NCBI RefSeq assembly: GCF_900068895.1
Contig: NZ_CDPK01000009.1
Coordinates: forward strand, 4,756 to 68,755
DNA: 64,000 nucleotides
Reading direction: 5' to 3'
Source: Erwinia sp. ErVv1
Lineage (GTDB): Bacteria > Pseudomonadota > Gammaproteobacteria > Enterobacterales > Enterobacteriaceae
The notes under the pieces: model-generated
Told to the model about the DNA's origin: nothing
Database searches by the model: none
What the model saw: the letters and a program-made list of their open reading frames with translations, nothing else
Made by a program: the position numbers and the translations under genes
Shown: positions 27,611-37,700 of the stretch, piece by piece
How the letters are laid out: each line of letters begins with the position of its first letter
How positions within the stretch are numbered: the first letter of the stretch is position 1

Positions 27611-28096
27611 TCATAGATTTTTCTTATAGATTAACTCGCCTAATAGTTTCTTCTCAAAACAAACTGCTTCATCCCGCCCCTGATAAACGCCATAATTTTC
27701 AATAATTTGATACCCACTCATCAGATAAAACTGCACCGCCGACTGATTGATCCTGCGCGTTTCAAGCCTGACTGCCCGGTAACCCTGCCCAAATGCGGCC
27801 GCTTCAAGTGCCTGGAGGATCGTTCGTCCCAGCCCTTGCCTCTTCTCTAACGAAAACATTCTTTTGATTTCACATGCCTGCGCCGTTAATGGGCGAAAAC
27901 CGCCGCAGGCAACCGCCTTTCCATGTTTTACTGCCAGCAGAAAAAGTGCCCCTTCAAGGGAAAAGTCGGACAGGTCTGCACGTTTCGAACCATCACTGCC
28001 GCTGATATTTGAAAGGGATGAGTTTAAAAGCGCTATTAACTCTGCAACCTGCTTATCCTCCGCCGGTCGTTTAATTATTTTTATTTCAATGCTCAT
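27611..28096 (-). CDS. GNAT-family N-acetyltransferase
   Basis: 161 aa. GNAT fold: central VACGGFRPL strand, motif A as Q-G-L-G-R-T-I-L (acetyl-CoA pyrophosphate loop), and the C-terminal SAVQFYLMSGYQIIENYG block. Start ATG 28096 has GGAGAG upstream. It has its own start region 490 bp upstream of the PKS. Members of this subgroup acetylate amino groups of small molecules. Its placement next to the cluster makes self-protection by acetylation of the product a reasonable inference, but a housekeeping-type role is possible. Confidence 0.85.
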   Translation of the reverse strand: MSIEIKIIKRPAEDKQVAELIALLNSSLSNISGSDGSKRADLSDFSLEGALFLLAVKHGKAVACGGFRPLTAQACEIKRMFSLEKRQGLGRTILQALEAAAFGQGYRAVRLETRRINQSAVQFYLMSGYQIIENYGVYQGRDEAVCFEKKLLGELIYKKNL

Positions 28097-28279
28097 TTAA
28101 ATCTCTCCGTTAAAATCCCTATAAGGATAATAGTAGCTGGTATAACGTTAAAAATGTTAACTAACGGCGACAGAATTAAAGTCAGGGTTCCCGCCACAAC
28201 GAACCTCACCTCCTGTTCAGGAAAAAATCCACACCCAGTTCACATTCCATTCTGGTACTAAATCCATTTTGTAATGTTG

Positions 28280-28317
28280 TATAAATTAGCTCCGCATGAT
28301 TTATAGCCTGTGCTATG
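28280..28317 (+). promoter_or_regulatory. sitA promoter region with MntR-like operator
   Basis: A -10-like TATAAA (28280-28285) has no strong -35. It is followed by ATAGC-CTGT-GCTAT (28303-28316), an inverted repeat with the half sites and 4-base spacing of enterobacterial MntR boxes (ATAGC-N4-GCTAT). Known sit operons are controlled by MntR and Fur. I see no convincing Fur box. Confidence 0.5.
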
Positions 28318-28370
28318 CCTTATAGCAATAGCTAACTATGCCGCTTTTTTATACTTTTATGGGGGTTGTG

Positions 28371-29282
28371 ATGCCTGAACGGCTTTGGATTAAACGTGGG
28401 CTGTGCGCCCTGCTCGTTGCTCTGTTACCGCTGGCCCCGGCCAGCGCCGTTGAAAAATTCAAGGTGATCACCACCTTCACCGTGATCGCCGATATGGCGA
28501 AAAACGTTGCCGGGGATGCCGCCGATGTCGCCTCGATCACCAAACCGGGGGCGGAGATCCATGAATATCAGCCGACGCCGGGCGATATCAAGCGCGCTTA
28601 GGGGGCGCAGCTGATCCTTGCCAACGGCCTCAATCTCGAGCTCTGGTTCCAGCGCTTTTACCGTCATCTCTCCGGGGTGCCGGAGGTCGTGGTCTCTGAC
28701 GGAATCGCGCCGATGGGCATCAGCGAAGGGCAATACAGCGGCAAACCGAATCCACACGCGTGGATGTCGCCGAAAAATGCGCTGATCTACGTCGATAATA
28801 TCCGCGATGCGCTGGTGAAGTATGACCCGGACAACGCGGCAACCTATCGCCAGAACGCTGAAGCCTACAAAACCAAAATCAGCGCTGCCGTTGCCCCGGT
28901 CGAGCAGGCGCTGGCGCAGATCCCCGCCGACAAGCGCTGGCTGGTGACCAGCGAGGGCGCATTCTCCTACCTGACGCGCGACTTCGCCCTGAAGGAGCTG
29001 TACCTGTGGCCGATTAACGCCGACCAGCAGGGTACGCCGCAGCAGGTGCGTAAAGTGATCGACACGGTGAAGCAGCAGCAGATCCCGGCGGTGTTCAGCG
29101 AGAGCACCGTGTCGGATAAAGCCGCGCGCCAGGTGGCGCGGGAAACTGGCAGCCACTATGGAGGCGTGCTGTATGTCGACTCGCTGAGTGCGGCAGACGG
29201 CCCGGTGCCGACCTATCTCGACCTGCTGCGCGTCACCAGCGAAACCGTGGTCAAAGGCATCAACGAGGGGTTAGCAAAATGA
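28371..29282 (+). pseudogene. sitA: sitA, Mn/Fe-binding periplasmic protein, interrupted by TAG
   Basis: This encodes a SitA-type metal-binding lipoprotein-like subunit (cluster A-I solute-binding protein) of the SitABCD importer. After a signal peptide (LCALLVALLPLAPASA), the mature region begins VEKFKVITTF. Codon TAG at 28599-28601 interrupts DIKRA*GAQLILANG, where relatives have Gln (CAG); the frame then continues intact to 29282 with the metal-site segments KPNPHAWMSP and SEGAFSYLTRDF. Start taken at ATG 28371 behind a GGGGG ribosome site. A single C-to-T change explains the lesion. Reads as a recent pseudogene unless the amber codon is suppressed. Confidence 0.88.
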
Positions 29283-30070
29283 ACTAGCAGCCCGGTATCG
29301 ACGTCAGCCAGCTGACGGTCACTTACCGTAACGGGCACACGGCCCTGCGCGACGCAACCTTACAGATCCCGGCCGGCAGCATTGCCGCGCTGTTCGGCAT
29401 CAACGGCTCCGGGAAGTCGACGCTGTTTAAGGCGATTATGGGCTTTGTGCCGCTCTCCAGCGGGTCAATCACCCTGCTTGGCATGAGCGAAAAACGCGCC
29501 CTGAAAAGTAACCTCGTCGCCTACGTCCCGCAGTCCGAAGACGTCGACTGGTCGTTCCCGGTGCTGGTGGAGGATGTGGTGATGATGGGCCGCTACGGGC
29601 ACATGGGGATGCTGCGCATAGCGCGGGCGGAAGACAAACGGCTGGTCGCTGCGGCGCTGGAGCGCGTCGGTATGGCTGATTTCCGCCAGCGCCAGATTGG
29701 TGAACTCTCCGGCGGACAGAAAAAACGCGTGTTCCTCGCCCGCGCCATTGCTCAGCGCGGGCAGGTGATCCTGCTGGATGAACCCTTTACCGGGGTGGAC
29801 GTTAACACCGAAAGGCAAATTATCAGCCTGCTGCATGAGCTGCGCGCCGAGGGCCGCACCATGCTGGTCTCTACCCATAATCTCGCCACCGTCAGCGACT
29901 ACTGCGATCATACCGCCATAGTCAAAGGCACGGTGCTGGCCTGCGGGCCAACTGCCACCACCTTCACGCGGGAGAATCTGGAAAATGCCTTCAGCGGCGC
30001 GCTGCGCGGCGTCGAGTTTAGCGATGAGCTACCGCAGCCGGGCCTGACGGTGGTTGGGGGGCAGCGCTGA
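29279..30070 (+). pseudogene. sitB: sitB, ABC transporter ATPase, TAG at codon 3
   Basis: ATPase subunit of SitABCD. The normal start ATG (29279, ATGA overlap with sitA) is followed by AAC and TAG (29285-29287), after which the frame runs intact: PGIDVSQLTVTYRNG, Walker A GINGSGKST, the Q-loop YVPQSEDVDW, signature LSGGQKKR, Walker B VILLDEP, and the H-loop STHN. The next in-frame ATG (29438) lies beyond Walker A, so re-initiation there cannot give a working ATPase, and no GTG lies between. It is probably silent, though the rest of the gene is well preserved. Confidence 0.85.
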
Positions 30071-30892
30071 TGGCGTGGCTGGCGGAACCCTTTCACTACC
30101 AATATATGCTGAACGCCATGTGGGTTTCGGCGCTGGTCGGCGGCGTGTGCGCCTTTCTCTCCTGCTATCTGATGCTTAAGGGCTGGTCGCTGATGGGTGA
30201 TGCGCTGTCGCACTCGATTGTGCCCGGCGTGGCGGGAGCCTATATGCTGGGCCTGCCGTTCGCGCTGGGTGCCTTTCTCTCCGGCGAGCTGGCGGCGGGC
30301 AGCATGCTGTTTCTCAACCAGCGCACCCGGCTGAAGGAGGATGCGATTATCGGGCTGATCTTCTCCTCTTTCTTCGGCCTCGGGCTGTTTATGGTGTCGC
30401 TTAACCCCACATCGGTAAATATTCAGACCATCGTACTGGGCAATATTCTGGCGATTGCCCCGGAAGATATCCTGCAGCTGGCGATAATCGGCTTTACCTC
30501 ACTGCTGATTTTGCTGGTGAAGTGGAAAGACCTGATGGTGACCTTCTTCGACGAGAACCACGCGCGCTCGGTCGGCCTCAATCCCACCCCCCTGAAGCTG
30601 CTGTTCTTCACCCTGCTGGCGGCCTGCACCATCGCCGCGCTGCAAACCGTCGGTGCCTTTCTGGTGATCTGCCTGGTGGTCACGCCGGGGGCGACGGCGT
30701 ATCTGCTGACCGACCGCTTCCAGCGTCACCAGCTTCTTCGGCGCCTGGGTTAGCTACTATCTCGACGGCGCAACCGGCGGCATTATCGTGGTGGCGCAGA
30801 CGCTGGTGTTTCTTATCGCCTTTGTCTTCGCCCCGAAACACGGGCTGCTTGCGCGCCGCCGTCGGGTCAGCCAGGGGGAGGAGGTACGATGA
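30070..30892 (+). pseudogene. sitC: sitC, ABC transporter permease, frameshifted
   Basis: Inner-membrane permease of SitABCD. It is intact for about 220 codons (KGWSLMGDALSHSIVPGV, TPGATAYLLTDRF) and then runs out of frame near 30720 and stops at 30753. The remainder, VTSFFGAWVSYYLDGATGG to GEEVR*, continues in another frame to 30892. Compared with the ~285-aa relatives, a deletion of roughly 35 bases removes the segment between DRF and VTSFF. The product would lose its last transmembrane helices. Confidence 0.85.
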
Positions 30893-31728
30893 GTCTGACA
30901 GAGCTGCTGCTTAGTCCGTTTGAGTTTGATTTCGTGCATGCCGCGCTGACCATCTCGGTGATTGTCGCTATTCCCTGCGCCCTGCTCTCCAGCTTTATGG
31001 TGATCAAAGGCTGGTCGCTGATGGGCGATGCGATGAGCCACGCGGTATTTCCCGGGGTGGTTATTGCGTGGATCGCCGGCATCCCGCTGGCTATTGGCGC
31101 ATTCTACGCCGGGCTGTTCTGCGCGCTGGCGACTGGCTACCTGAAGGAGAACAGCCGCATCAAGCAGGATACGGTGATGGGGATCGTCTTCTCGGGGATG
31201 TTTGCCGTCGGCCTGATTATCTATATCTCCGTCAAGTCAGAGGTGCACCTCGACCACATCCTGTTTGGCGACATGCTCGGCATCTCGCCTGCGGATATCT
31301 GGCAGAGCGGCGCAATTGCCGGTGTGATTGCCATGATTATCGGCATCAAGTGGCGCGATCTGGTCCTGCACGCGTTTGACGCGCAGCAGGCCAAAGCCTG
31401 CGGGCTGAATACCGCGCTGCTGCATTATGGGCTGCTAAGTATGATTGCCCTGACTATCGTTGCCACGCTAAAGGCGGTCGGTATTGTGCTGTCGATTGCG
31501 CTGCTGATCGCGCCCGGGGCAATTGCCATTCTGCTGATGCGCCGCTTCTCTTCGGTGATGATCTGCTCGGTGCTGCTGTCGGTGGTGGTCTGTTTTAGCG
31601 GCACTTACCTGTCATTCTTCCTCGACAGCGCGCCCGGCCCGACCATTGTGCTGCTGTTCGCTGTGCTGTTTATCGCCGCGTTTATCTTCTCGGCCAGGCG
31701 CGATCGCCACGCTATCACTGCCCGCTGA
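30889..31728 (+). CDS. sitD: sitD, ABC transporter permease, open frame
   Basis: 279 aa, the second permease of the Mn/Fe importer and the only sit gene without a visible lesion. It shows the family segments KGWSLMGDAMSHAVFPG and IALLIAPGAIAILL and about eight hydrophobic helices. ATGA overlap with the end of sitC. With sitA, sitB and sitC broken it cannot form a working importer by itself. Its preservation suggests that the decay is recent. Confidence 0.9.
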   Translation: MSLTELLLSPFEFDFVHAALTISVIVAIPCALLSSFMVIKGWSLMGDAMSHAVFPGVVIAWIAGIPLAIGAFYAGLFCALATGYLKENSRIKQDTVMGIVFSGMFAVGLIIYISVKSEVHLDHILFGDMLGISPADIWQSGAIAGVIAMIIGIKWRDLVLHAFDAQQAKACGLNTALLHYGLLSMIALTIVATLKAVGIVLSIALLIAPGAIAILLMRRFSSVMICSVLLSVVVCFSGTYLSFFLDSAPGPTIVLLFAVLFIAAFIFSARRDRHAITAR

Positions 31729-31805
31729 GAATAAAAAAAAAGCCCGCTGTGTTCTGAACTGCACCCCAAAAGTTGGATACCCAACTGAGTAAGGTGCAGT
31801 TTTTT

Positions 31806-32327
31806 ATGAGCAAGTATTCTCTCAGCTTTAAGCTTAAGGTCGTGCAGCACTATCTTTCCGGACTGGAAGGGCATAAGGCTACGGCTAAGCGCTTTGGTAT
31901 CGAGCACAGCGCCGTTCGTAAATGGTCGGCCGCCTGGGAACTTCATGGTGAAGCCGGTCTGACTACCCGCCATTTCTCCTATTCGCCGGCCTTTAAAGAG
32001 TCCGTTATTCTGCATATGCGTGAACACCGGCTGTCCGTTCGCGAAGCCTGTGCAAAGTTCACTATTCCTGCCTTTTCTTCGGTTTGTCAGTGGGAACGAC
32101 GGTATGATGAAGGCGGTCTTGAAGCCCTGACAGACAACCGCCGCAGGAAAAAAACGATGCCGGAACAACCTGAAAATAAGGCAGTCGCCCCTTCGCAAAC
32201 GGACCTCAACCCGGATGAGCGTGAGGAGCTTGAACAGCTACGCGTTGAAGTGGCCTATCTAAAAAAGCTGCAGGCCTTACTCAGGGAAAAAAACGCGGCG
32301 AAACGCGTCATAAAACGCAGGTCGTGA
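31806..32327 (+). CDS. IS150-group transposase OrfA (helix-turn-helix protein)
   Basis: 173 aa. N-terminal helix-turn-helix repeats (YSLSFKLKVVQHYLSG...HKATAKRFGIEHSAVRKW) and a C-terminal leucine-rich coiled-coil (ELEQLRVEVAYLKKLQALL), as in OrfA proteins of IS3 elements, which bind the ends. Start chosen at ATG 31806; an upstream TTG frame lies inside the left inverted repeat. The C-terminus covers the slippery run at 32288-32294. Confidence 0.92.
   Translation: MSKYSLSFKLKVVQHYLSGLEGHKATAKRFGIEHSAVRKWSAAWELHGEAGLTTRHFSYSPAFKESVILHMREHRLSVREACAKFTIPAFSSVCQWERRYDEGGLEALTDNRRRKKTMPEQPENKAVAPSQTDLNPDEREELEQLRVEVAYLKKLQALLREKNAAKRVIKRRS
32288..32294 (+). other. Programmed -1 frameshift site of the IS
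   Basis: Heptamer A-AAA-AAC in the OrfA frame (codons GAA AAA AAC). A -1 shift here leads directly into the orfB frame to give the fused OrfAB transposase, the usual mechanism in the IS3 family. Confidence 0.8.
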
Positions 32328-33163
32328 ATGAGCTAAGGCCGCAGTTTCCTCTGGCCCGCCAGTTAAAAGCGGCGGGTCTGGCGAGAAGTACGTTTTACTG
32401 GCAGCTGGCCTGCGGTAAGAAGCCGGACAAATACGCCGATGATAAGCAGCAGATTTTAACGCTGTTCCACAAGCATAAAGGGCGGTATGGGTACCGGCGC
32501 ATCGCGCTTGCCGTTCGCCGGGAAGGCAGTCAGCTGAATCACAAAACGGTTCAGAGGCTGATGCAGCACCTGGGGTTAGCATCCTGTATCAGAGGGAAGA
32601 AATACACCTCTTACAAAGGCCGATACGGCAAAGCCGCCGGCAATGTTCTGAACCGTCAGTTCAGCGCGGACAAACCCAACCAGAAGTGGGTAACGGACGT
32701 GACGGAATTTAAAATTGGCGGTGAAAAACTGTATTTATCCCCGGTTCTGGACCTGTATAACGGTGAGATCGTCGCGTATCAAATGGAAGCTCGCCCGCGC
32801 CTGTCAATGGTTGACGATATGTTAACTAAGGCGCTGGCCGTTCTGAGTGAAGGTGAACACCCGCTGCTGCACTCAGATCAGGGCTGGCAGTATCAGATGG
32901 CACACTATCAAAAGCGTCTCAGGGAAGCAGGGCTGAGGCAGAGCATGTCACGAAAGGGAAACTGCTATGACAACGCGGTGATAGAGAGCTTCTTCGGCAT
33001 GCTGAAAGCGGAGTGCCTGCATCTGGGTGAGTATCGAAATATTAGCGAGTTACGAGCAGGTATTGAAGAATATATCGACTATTACAACCATGAAAGAATA
33101 AAACAAAAGCTAAAAGGCCTGAGTCCGATAGAGTACCGAACCCAGGCCCCAATAGCCGCCTAA
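32324..33163 (+). CDS. IS150-group transposase OrfB (DDE integrase domain)
   Basis: 279 aa, starting at GTG 32324 with a 4-base overlap with orfA. The DDE residues are visible: D in KWVTDVTEF, D in LLHSDQGWQYQ, and E in NAVIESFFGMLKAE. An N-terminal HTH_21-type block (KHKGRYGYRRIALAV) precedes it. Probably made mainly as the OrfAB fusion. Confidence 0.93.
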   Translation: MNELRPQFPLARQLKAAGLARSTFYWQLACGKKPDKYADDKQQILTLFHKHKGRYGYRRIALAVRREGSQLNHKTVQRLMQHLGLASCIRGKKYTSYKGRYGKAAGNVLNRQFSADKPNQKWVTDVTEFKIGGEKLYLSPVLDLYNGEIVAYQMEARPRLSMVDDMLTKALAVLSEGEHPLLHSDQGWQYQMAHYQKRLREAGLRQSMSRKGNCYDNAVIESFFGMLKAECLHLGEYRNISELRAGIEEYIDYYNHERIKQKLKGLSPIEYRTQAPIAA

Positions 33164-33373
33164 GATAAATCGTCCAACTTTATGGGGTCAGTTCAAAACC
33201 TGAGCGGGCTTTTTGTTTTTTATCACGGCTATCCAGGCTTCGACCAGACAGTATCAGACACCGCCCCCTGATAGCGCGAATATTCTCCGCCCTACCCGCC
33301 AAATGCGTGAAGCCCAAAGCCAGACAAGGAAGTTCAGGTTTCCAGCAGGGCTTCCCCGTTATTTTTAGCCAGC

Positions 33374-33895
33374 TTATTCAGCGTGACCTTGATAATTATC
33401 TGCAGCGCTGGGTGTGGTAAAGCCGCCGTGTTCCAGTTCTGATAATGAGTAATTGCAGGGGATGTTAACGTCGGCGTGTACCACATGACGCGTTGTTTTT
33501 GCCGGATACAATCGACGTTGAACCCCTCGTGCAATCACATCTTCAGGGAGAAGGTCAAATTCAGTTCGCCATGAACGTAGTTCCACTTGTGAATAATCCA
33601 GTAAAAGACAGGGAACGTACGCAAATAAATGGCGCCTCGCAAACTCCCGGCGATGGTGACCATCCATAATGATGAGAGAAGTTCGCTCAACTAAAATAGG
33701 CTGATGCCAAACGCCCTCATGAATAATATCACGTCCCACCTGTAATACGCGCTCCTCGATAAAATCTTCTGTAGGTAACAGTTGATGCGGAGCCAGTAAA
33801 ACTATTCGGCACGGAGCAGCCGTTTTTTTTGCAGTAAAACTTTTATCCATTATCAGTTTATCCATCATATCGATACGGTATTCAGACACTTTCAT
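33374..33895 (-). CDS. SbnI/SerK-like free serine kinase (ParB-like fold)
   Basis: 173 aa. The sequence I-I-M-D-G-H-H-R-R-E-F-A-R-R-H, followed by VPCLLLDYSQVELRSWR, is the signature of the ParB-related family that includes SbnI of the staphyloferrin B cluster and archaeal SerK, which phosphorylate free L-serine. O-phospho-L-serine is the substrate of SbnA. SbnA- and SbnB-like genes lie at the other end of the same operon (56269-58271), so together they make a complete serine to L-2,3-diaminopropionate route. Start ATG 33895 with AAGGAA upstream. It is the last gene of cluster 2, 97 bp after the type II thioesterase. Confidence 0.85.
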   Translation of the reverse strand: MKVSEYRIDMMDKLIMDKSFTAKKTAAPCRIVLLAPHQLLPTEDFIEERVLQVGRDIIHEGVWHQPILVERTSLIIMDGHHRREFARRHLFAYVPCLLLDYSQVELRSWRTEFDLLPEDVIARGVQRRLYPAKTTRHVVHADVNIPCNYSLSELEHGGFTTPSAADNYQGHAE

Positions 33896-33992
33896 TTTCC
33901 TTAATACATACAGCGTTAATCCGCTAGCATCTCGTCATCAACGTAAAACTCCCGTGTCCACATCGGCGGCTCGACTGTAGCAATGAGTCAGA

Positions 33993-34793
33993 TTAGGATC
34001 GACTACCCAGTTGACGTTTAATCTTTGAAATGACAATTTCCAAATTTTCATGAATAAAAAAATGGCCCCCATCAATGGAGATAAAATTAATTTCCCCCTG
34101 AATAATATTCTGCCAGCCGTTTATTTCCTCTTCCGATACGCTTTTATCCCGCAGACCGTAAAGGATGGATGAATTGCTTTTAAGATGTGGCGTGGAACAA
34201 TAACGATAGTTGTCAGAAAGGGCGAAATCGGCACGCAGAATGGGAAGATAAAGCTCCAGCATCTCTTTGTTTGCCAGCAGCGCCGGCGGCGTACCGTCAA
34301 GGCTGACCAGTTCGCTGATAAGTTCTTCATCGCTCAACGCTGAACGCCCCAACGACGGATGACGATCGGCCGCAGAGCGACTGGCGGACAGGAACAGGTG
34401 AAACAGCGAATAGCCATTAGCGGACTGAAGTTTTCGCGCCAGCTCATAGGCGATCAACCCACCATTGCTATGCCCGAAAAATGCAGTGGGCACGTCCAAC
34501 TGCGGGATAATATTTGCATAAATCGCATCCACCATCTGGCCACAATCGGCAATAAGCGTTTCATTATAGCGCTCGCCGCGCCCCGGATACTGGACACCAA
34601 TCAACTCGATATCCCCGGTAAAATAATCGGACCAGTGACGGAAGACCGAAACGCTTCCTCCTGCGTAGGGGAAACAAAATAATCGTAAGCGTGGCCTGGT
34701 GCAGACGTTTAACCGTTTAAACCACAGATGGGACGGAGACGACGAGCGCGCCAGTGGATCGCCTGTCTGAACGTGTTGTCGGATACTTTTCAT
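33993..34793 (-). CDS. Type II thioesterase of cluster 2
   Basis: About 266 aa, GrsT/RifR-type editing hydrolase: RLFCFPYAGGSVSVFRHW, QYPGRGERY, nucleophile elbow G-H-S-N-G-G, and a His in DGGHFFI. The nucleophile motif GHSNG is normal for this family. I chose ATG 34793 (MKSIRQHV), directly after the NRPS stop; an upstream in-frame ATG exists. It should hydrolyse misloaded carriers of the three cluster 2 synthetases. Confidence 0.9.
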   Translation of the reverse strand: MKSIRQHVQTGDPLARSSSPSHLWFKRLNVCTRPRLRLFCFPYAGGSVSVFRHWSDYFTGDIELIGVQYPGRGERYNETLIADCGQMVDAIYANIIPQLDVPTAFFGHSNGGLIAYELARKLQSANGYSLFHLFLSASRSAADRHPSLGRSALSDEELISELVSLDGTPPALLANKEMLELYLPILRADFALSDNYRYCSTPHLKSNSSILYGLRDKSVSEEEINGWQNIIQGEINFISIDGGHFFIHENLEIVISKIKRQLGSRS

Positions 34794-34797
34794 CGAT

Positions 34798-37700
34798 TTA
34801 TATTCCCAACCGCTGGCGCAATGTGGCGCAGAGTTCACTTACAAACGGAGGTTGCAGCATGGTCAGATGGCTACCCTGTGCAGGAAGCAGCGTCACGGTG
34901 CCCGACGAGACGTCATCCCAGCCGCGGTACTGACCTTGTGCGGCGTAAATACTGTCCTCAATTGCGTAATAATCGATGTCGATATCGGCGGCTGTTAAGC
35001 GGGTGTCATACTTTGAGTGTTTAATATCGATCAGATAACCCAGGTAACGGCCAGCCATCTCATCCGTAATTCCTTCCGGCCGGATCTTGCCGATCGCCAT
35101 CTGGTCCAGCAGGTAATCTTTACGACTGGCCGGCGTTAATGACGCCAGCAACGTGCTATCCAGCGATAATCCATCAGCTCTGAAATCGTTGACCAGCGCC
35201 TCCCACGCCAGACCGTCCCTTTCCTCTTCTGAGGCGAGCACGGGCAACTCAGAGTCAAATACCCCCAGATAATCGACCTCATAGCCTTGACGGCGCAGTT
35301 GAACGGCCATCTGCCAGGCGATACTGCCACCGAGCGACCATCCCAGAATACGGTAGCTTCCCGTCGGCTGCTGGCGCAGCAGGAGGTCAACATAGTGGTT
35401 TGCCAGGCTGTCAATGGTGCTGAGTTCGACATCGCCGAAGATAGCGGGCGCCTGCAGCCCATAACACTGTGCGTAATCCACCAGTTGACCCGCAAGGGCG
35501 GAATAGCAGGTAGCTATGCCACCTTCTGGGTGAACGCAGAATATCTTGCGCGGACTTGACGAGTTATTGAGCTTCACGACGACAGAGGACTCGGGAACAC
35601 TTATCGCCCGCATATCAAGCGGCTGGATGGCATAGCTCTCCAGTTCATTAATGCTCTGGTGCCGAAAGAGATCTTCAAGCGTGAACGTGAAACCACGACT
35701 TTTCATTTTATTAAACAGCCTGAACATAACAAGGGAATTTCCGCCCAGGCTGAAAAAATTGTCGTGGATGCCAACCTGACTGATATCCAGTGTATTTCCC
35801 CAAATTTTGCAAAGCTGCCTTTCCCGGTCATTGCGCCCGGCGACGTAATTCGTATCGGACGTCATTACCTGCGTGATATCGGGAAGCGCGTTACGATCCA
35901 CCTTACCATTAGGCGTCAGCGGCAGTGCATCAAGAAAGAGGTAATGATGCGGCACCATATAATCAGGAAGCCGTTGCGATACACCTTCTCTGAGAGATTG
36001 GATAAGCCACTCTTTGTCAAAATCGGCGCGCTGATGCGCCTCGGGCGTTAATACGATGCAGGCAATCAGCATCTCTTTATAGCGGGTGCCAAGCCTGACC
36101 GCCGTATCGCTGACCCACTCCTGCAACAGCAAAGCGCTTTCGATCTCCCCCAGCTCGACCCGATATCCACGGATTTTTACCTGGCTGTCGCTGCGCCCAA
36201 GTACCGTCATTTCCCCTTGCGCATTCCATTTTGCCATATCGCCAGTGCGGTAGAACCGGGCCTGCCCTGTCAGCACAAATGGGTCAGAAGTAAACCGCTC
36301 AGCCGTCAGATCGGGGCGTTTGTAATAACCGCGCGACAGGCCATCTCCGCCGATGTACAACTCTCCGATGACCCCGGCCGGCGACAGCTGTTGCTGCTCA
36401 TCCAGTATATACAAAGCCGTGTTGGCGACCGGCCGACCGATAACGATCTCGCGTTCAGCGCTATGGATTTGCCCCGCAGTCGACCAGATCGTTGTTTCCG
36501 TTGGCCCATACATATTCCAGAAAGACCCCATATTTTCACACAGCGCCCCAGCCAGCTCACGGCTAATGGCTTCGCCACCGCACAGCACTTTGAGACGCTG
36601 ATGTGTATGCCAGAAAGGGCTTTGCTGCAGCAGTTTCCAGGTGGCCGGCGTCGCCTGCATGACCGTAATCTGATGTGTTAACAGCATCGCACTCAGGATC
36701 TCAGCGTTACGGCTATCCTCTTCTGCACAGATAACAACCCGTCCCCCGCAGCTCAAGGGCAAAAAGAGTTCCAGTACGGAGATATCGAAGCTTATCGGCG
36801 TCACCGCCAGCAGGCGATCCTCCTTGCCAAATCCTGGCGATCGCGCCATCGAGCGGAGGAAATTAACCACCGAACGATGCTCAATCATGACCCCTTTAGG
36901 GTTGCCAGTAGAACCCGAGGTATAAATGATGTATGCCAGATTACCGGGAGAACACGTGGCTGGATCCGGATAACGATCGGCTTCAGATTCGTCGATGAGC
37001 AATGATTCATCCAGCATCAGCACCTCGTTTTCCGGGCCGGCTGGCAAACGCGCAGCAAGTGACCGCGTGGTAAGCACCAGCCTGACACCTGAATGGGACA
37101 GCATATAGGCGATACGCTGTTCCGGATAGCCGGGATCGAGCGGCAGATAGGCTGCCCCCGCCTTCAGAATCGCCAGCAGACACACCAGCATATCGGCGCT
37201 GCGCCGGCAATATAAACCGATGACCATATCAGGGGTGATATTGTGTCGTTGCCGGAGCTGATGCGCCAGGCGATTAGCTGATACATTCAGTTGCCGGTAG
37301 CTGATGCACCGATTATCGAAAACGGCAGCTACCGCGTCCGGCGAACGCAGGCATTGCGCCTCAAACAGCTGGTGCAGGCAAACCTCGAGCGGTTCGTCCG
37401 GTCCGGATCGGCCGATCCGAACAATATTTGCTGCCGCCTGTGAAGACAGCAACGGAAGCGCCTCGACTCCGCAGTCCGGCGCAGTCAACACCGCGCGGAT
37501 CAACGTCTGATAGCTCTCCAGCATCCCTTCCATAACGTAGCGTTCGAACAGGCACGGGTTATACAGCCAATCGATCTGAAGACCGCTGTCGCTTTCCGTT
37601 ACGCTGACGTCCAAATCCATTTTTAGTAGCGCGGTCTGATTTTCCATCCGCGTTACTATAACGTCAGGGAGAACCGCCACCGCCTCCTCATTGTTCTGCA

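Larger units (their letters stand above)
31755..33195 (+). mobile_element. IS3-family element, IS150 group
   Basis: 1441 bp, close to the 1443 bp of IS150. Terminal inverted repeats are TGAACTGCACCCCAAAAGTTGGA on the left and TGAACTGACCCCATAAAGTTGGA as the reverse complement of the right end. It contains orfA and orfB overlapping in the -1 frame. No convincing target duplication is visible (TTC on the left, AAA on the right), which may mean later rearrangement. Both reading frames and ends look intact, so it may still be mobile. Confidence 0.93.
31733..33220 (+). terminator. sit operon terminator, split by the insertion element
   Basis: A-tract plus AGCCCGCT (31741-31748) on the left of the element pairs with AGCGGGCT (33203-33210) followed by TTTTTGTTTTTT on the right. 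Without the intervening element the arms form an 8-bp stem typical of a bidirectional intrinsic terminator between sitD and the converging cluster 2 operon. The insertion fell in the loop region. Confidence 0.75.

Noticed and set aside
28599..29287. Genetic-code change (UAG as sense codon)
   Set aside because: No TAG interrupts the long synthetase genes, at least one gene ends with TAG normally (319-2628), and sitC carries an unrelated frameshift, so decay is simpler.
33896..33992. Short minus-strand frame ending FYVDDEMLAD between thioesterase and serine kinase genes
   Set aside because: Only about 15-22 codons after an in-frame stop; it looks protein-like and was considered as an MbtH or other remnant, but no MbtH motifs are visible.
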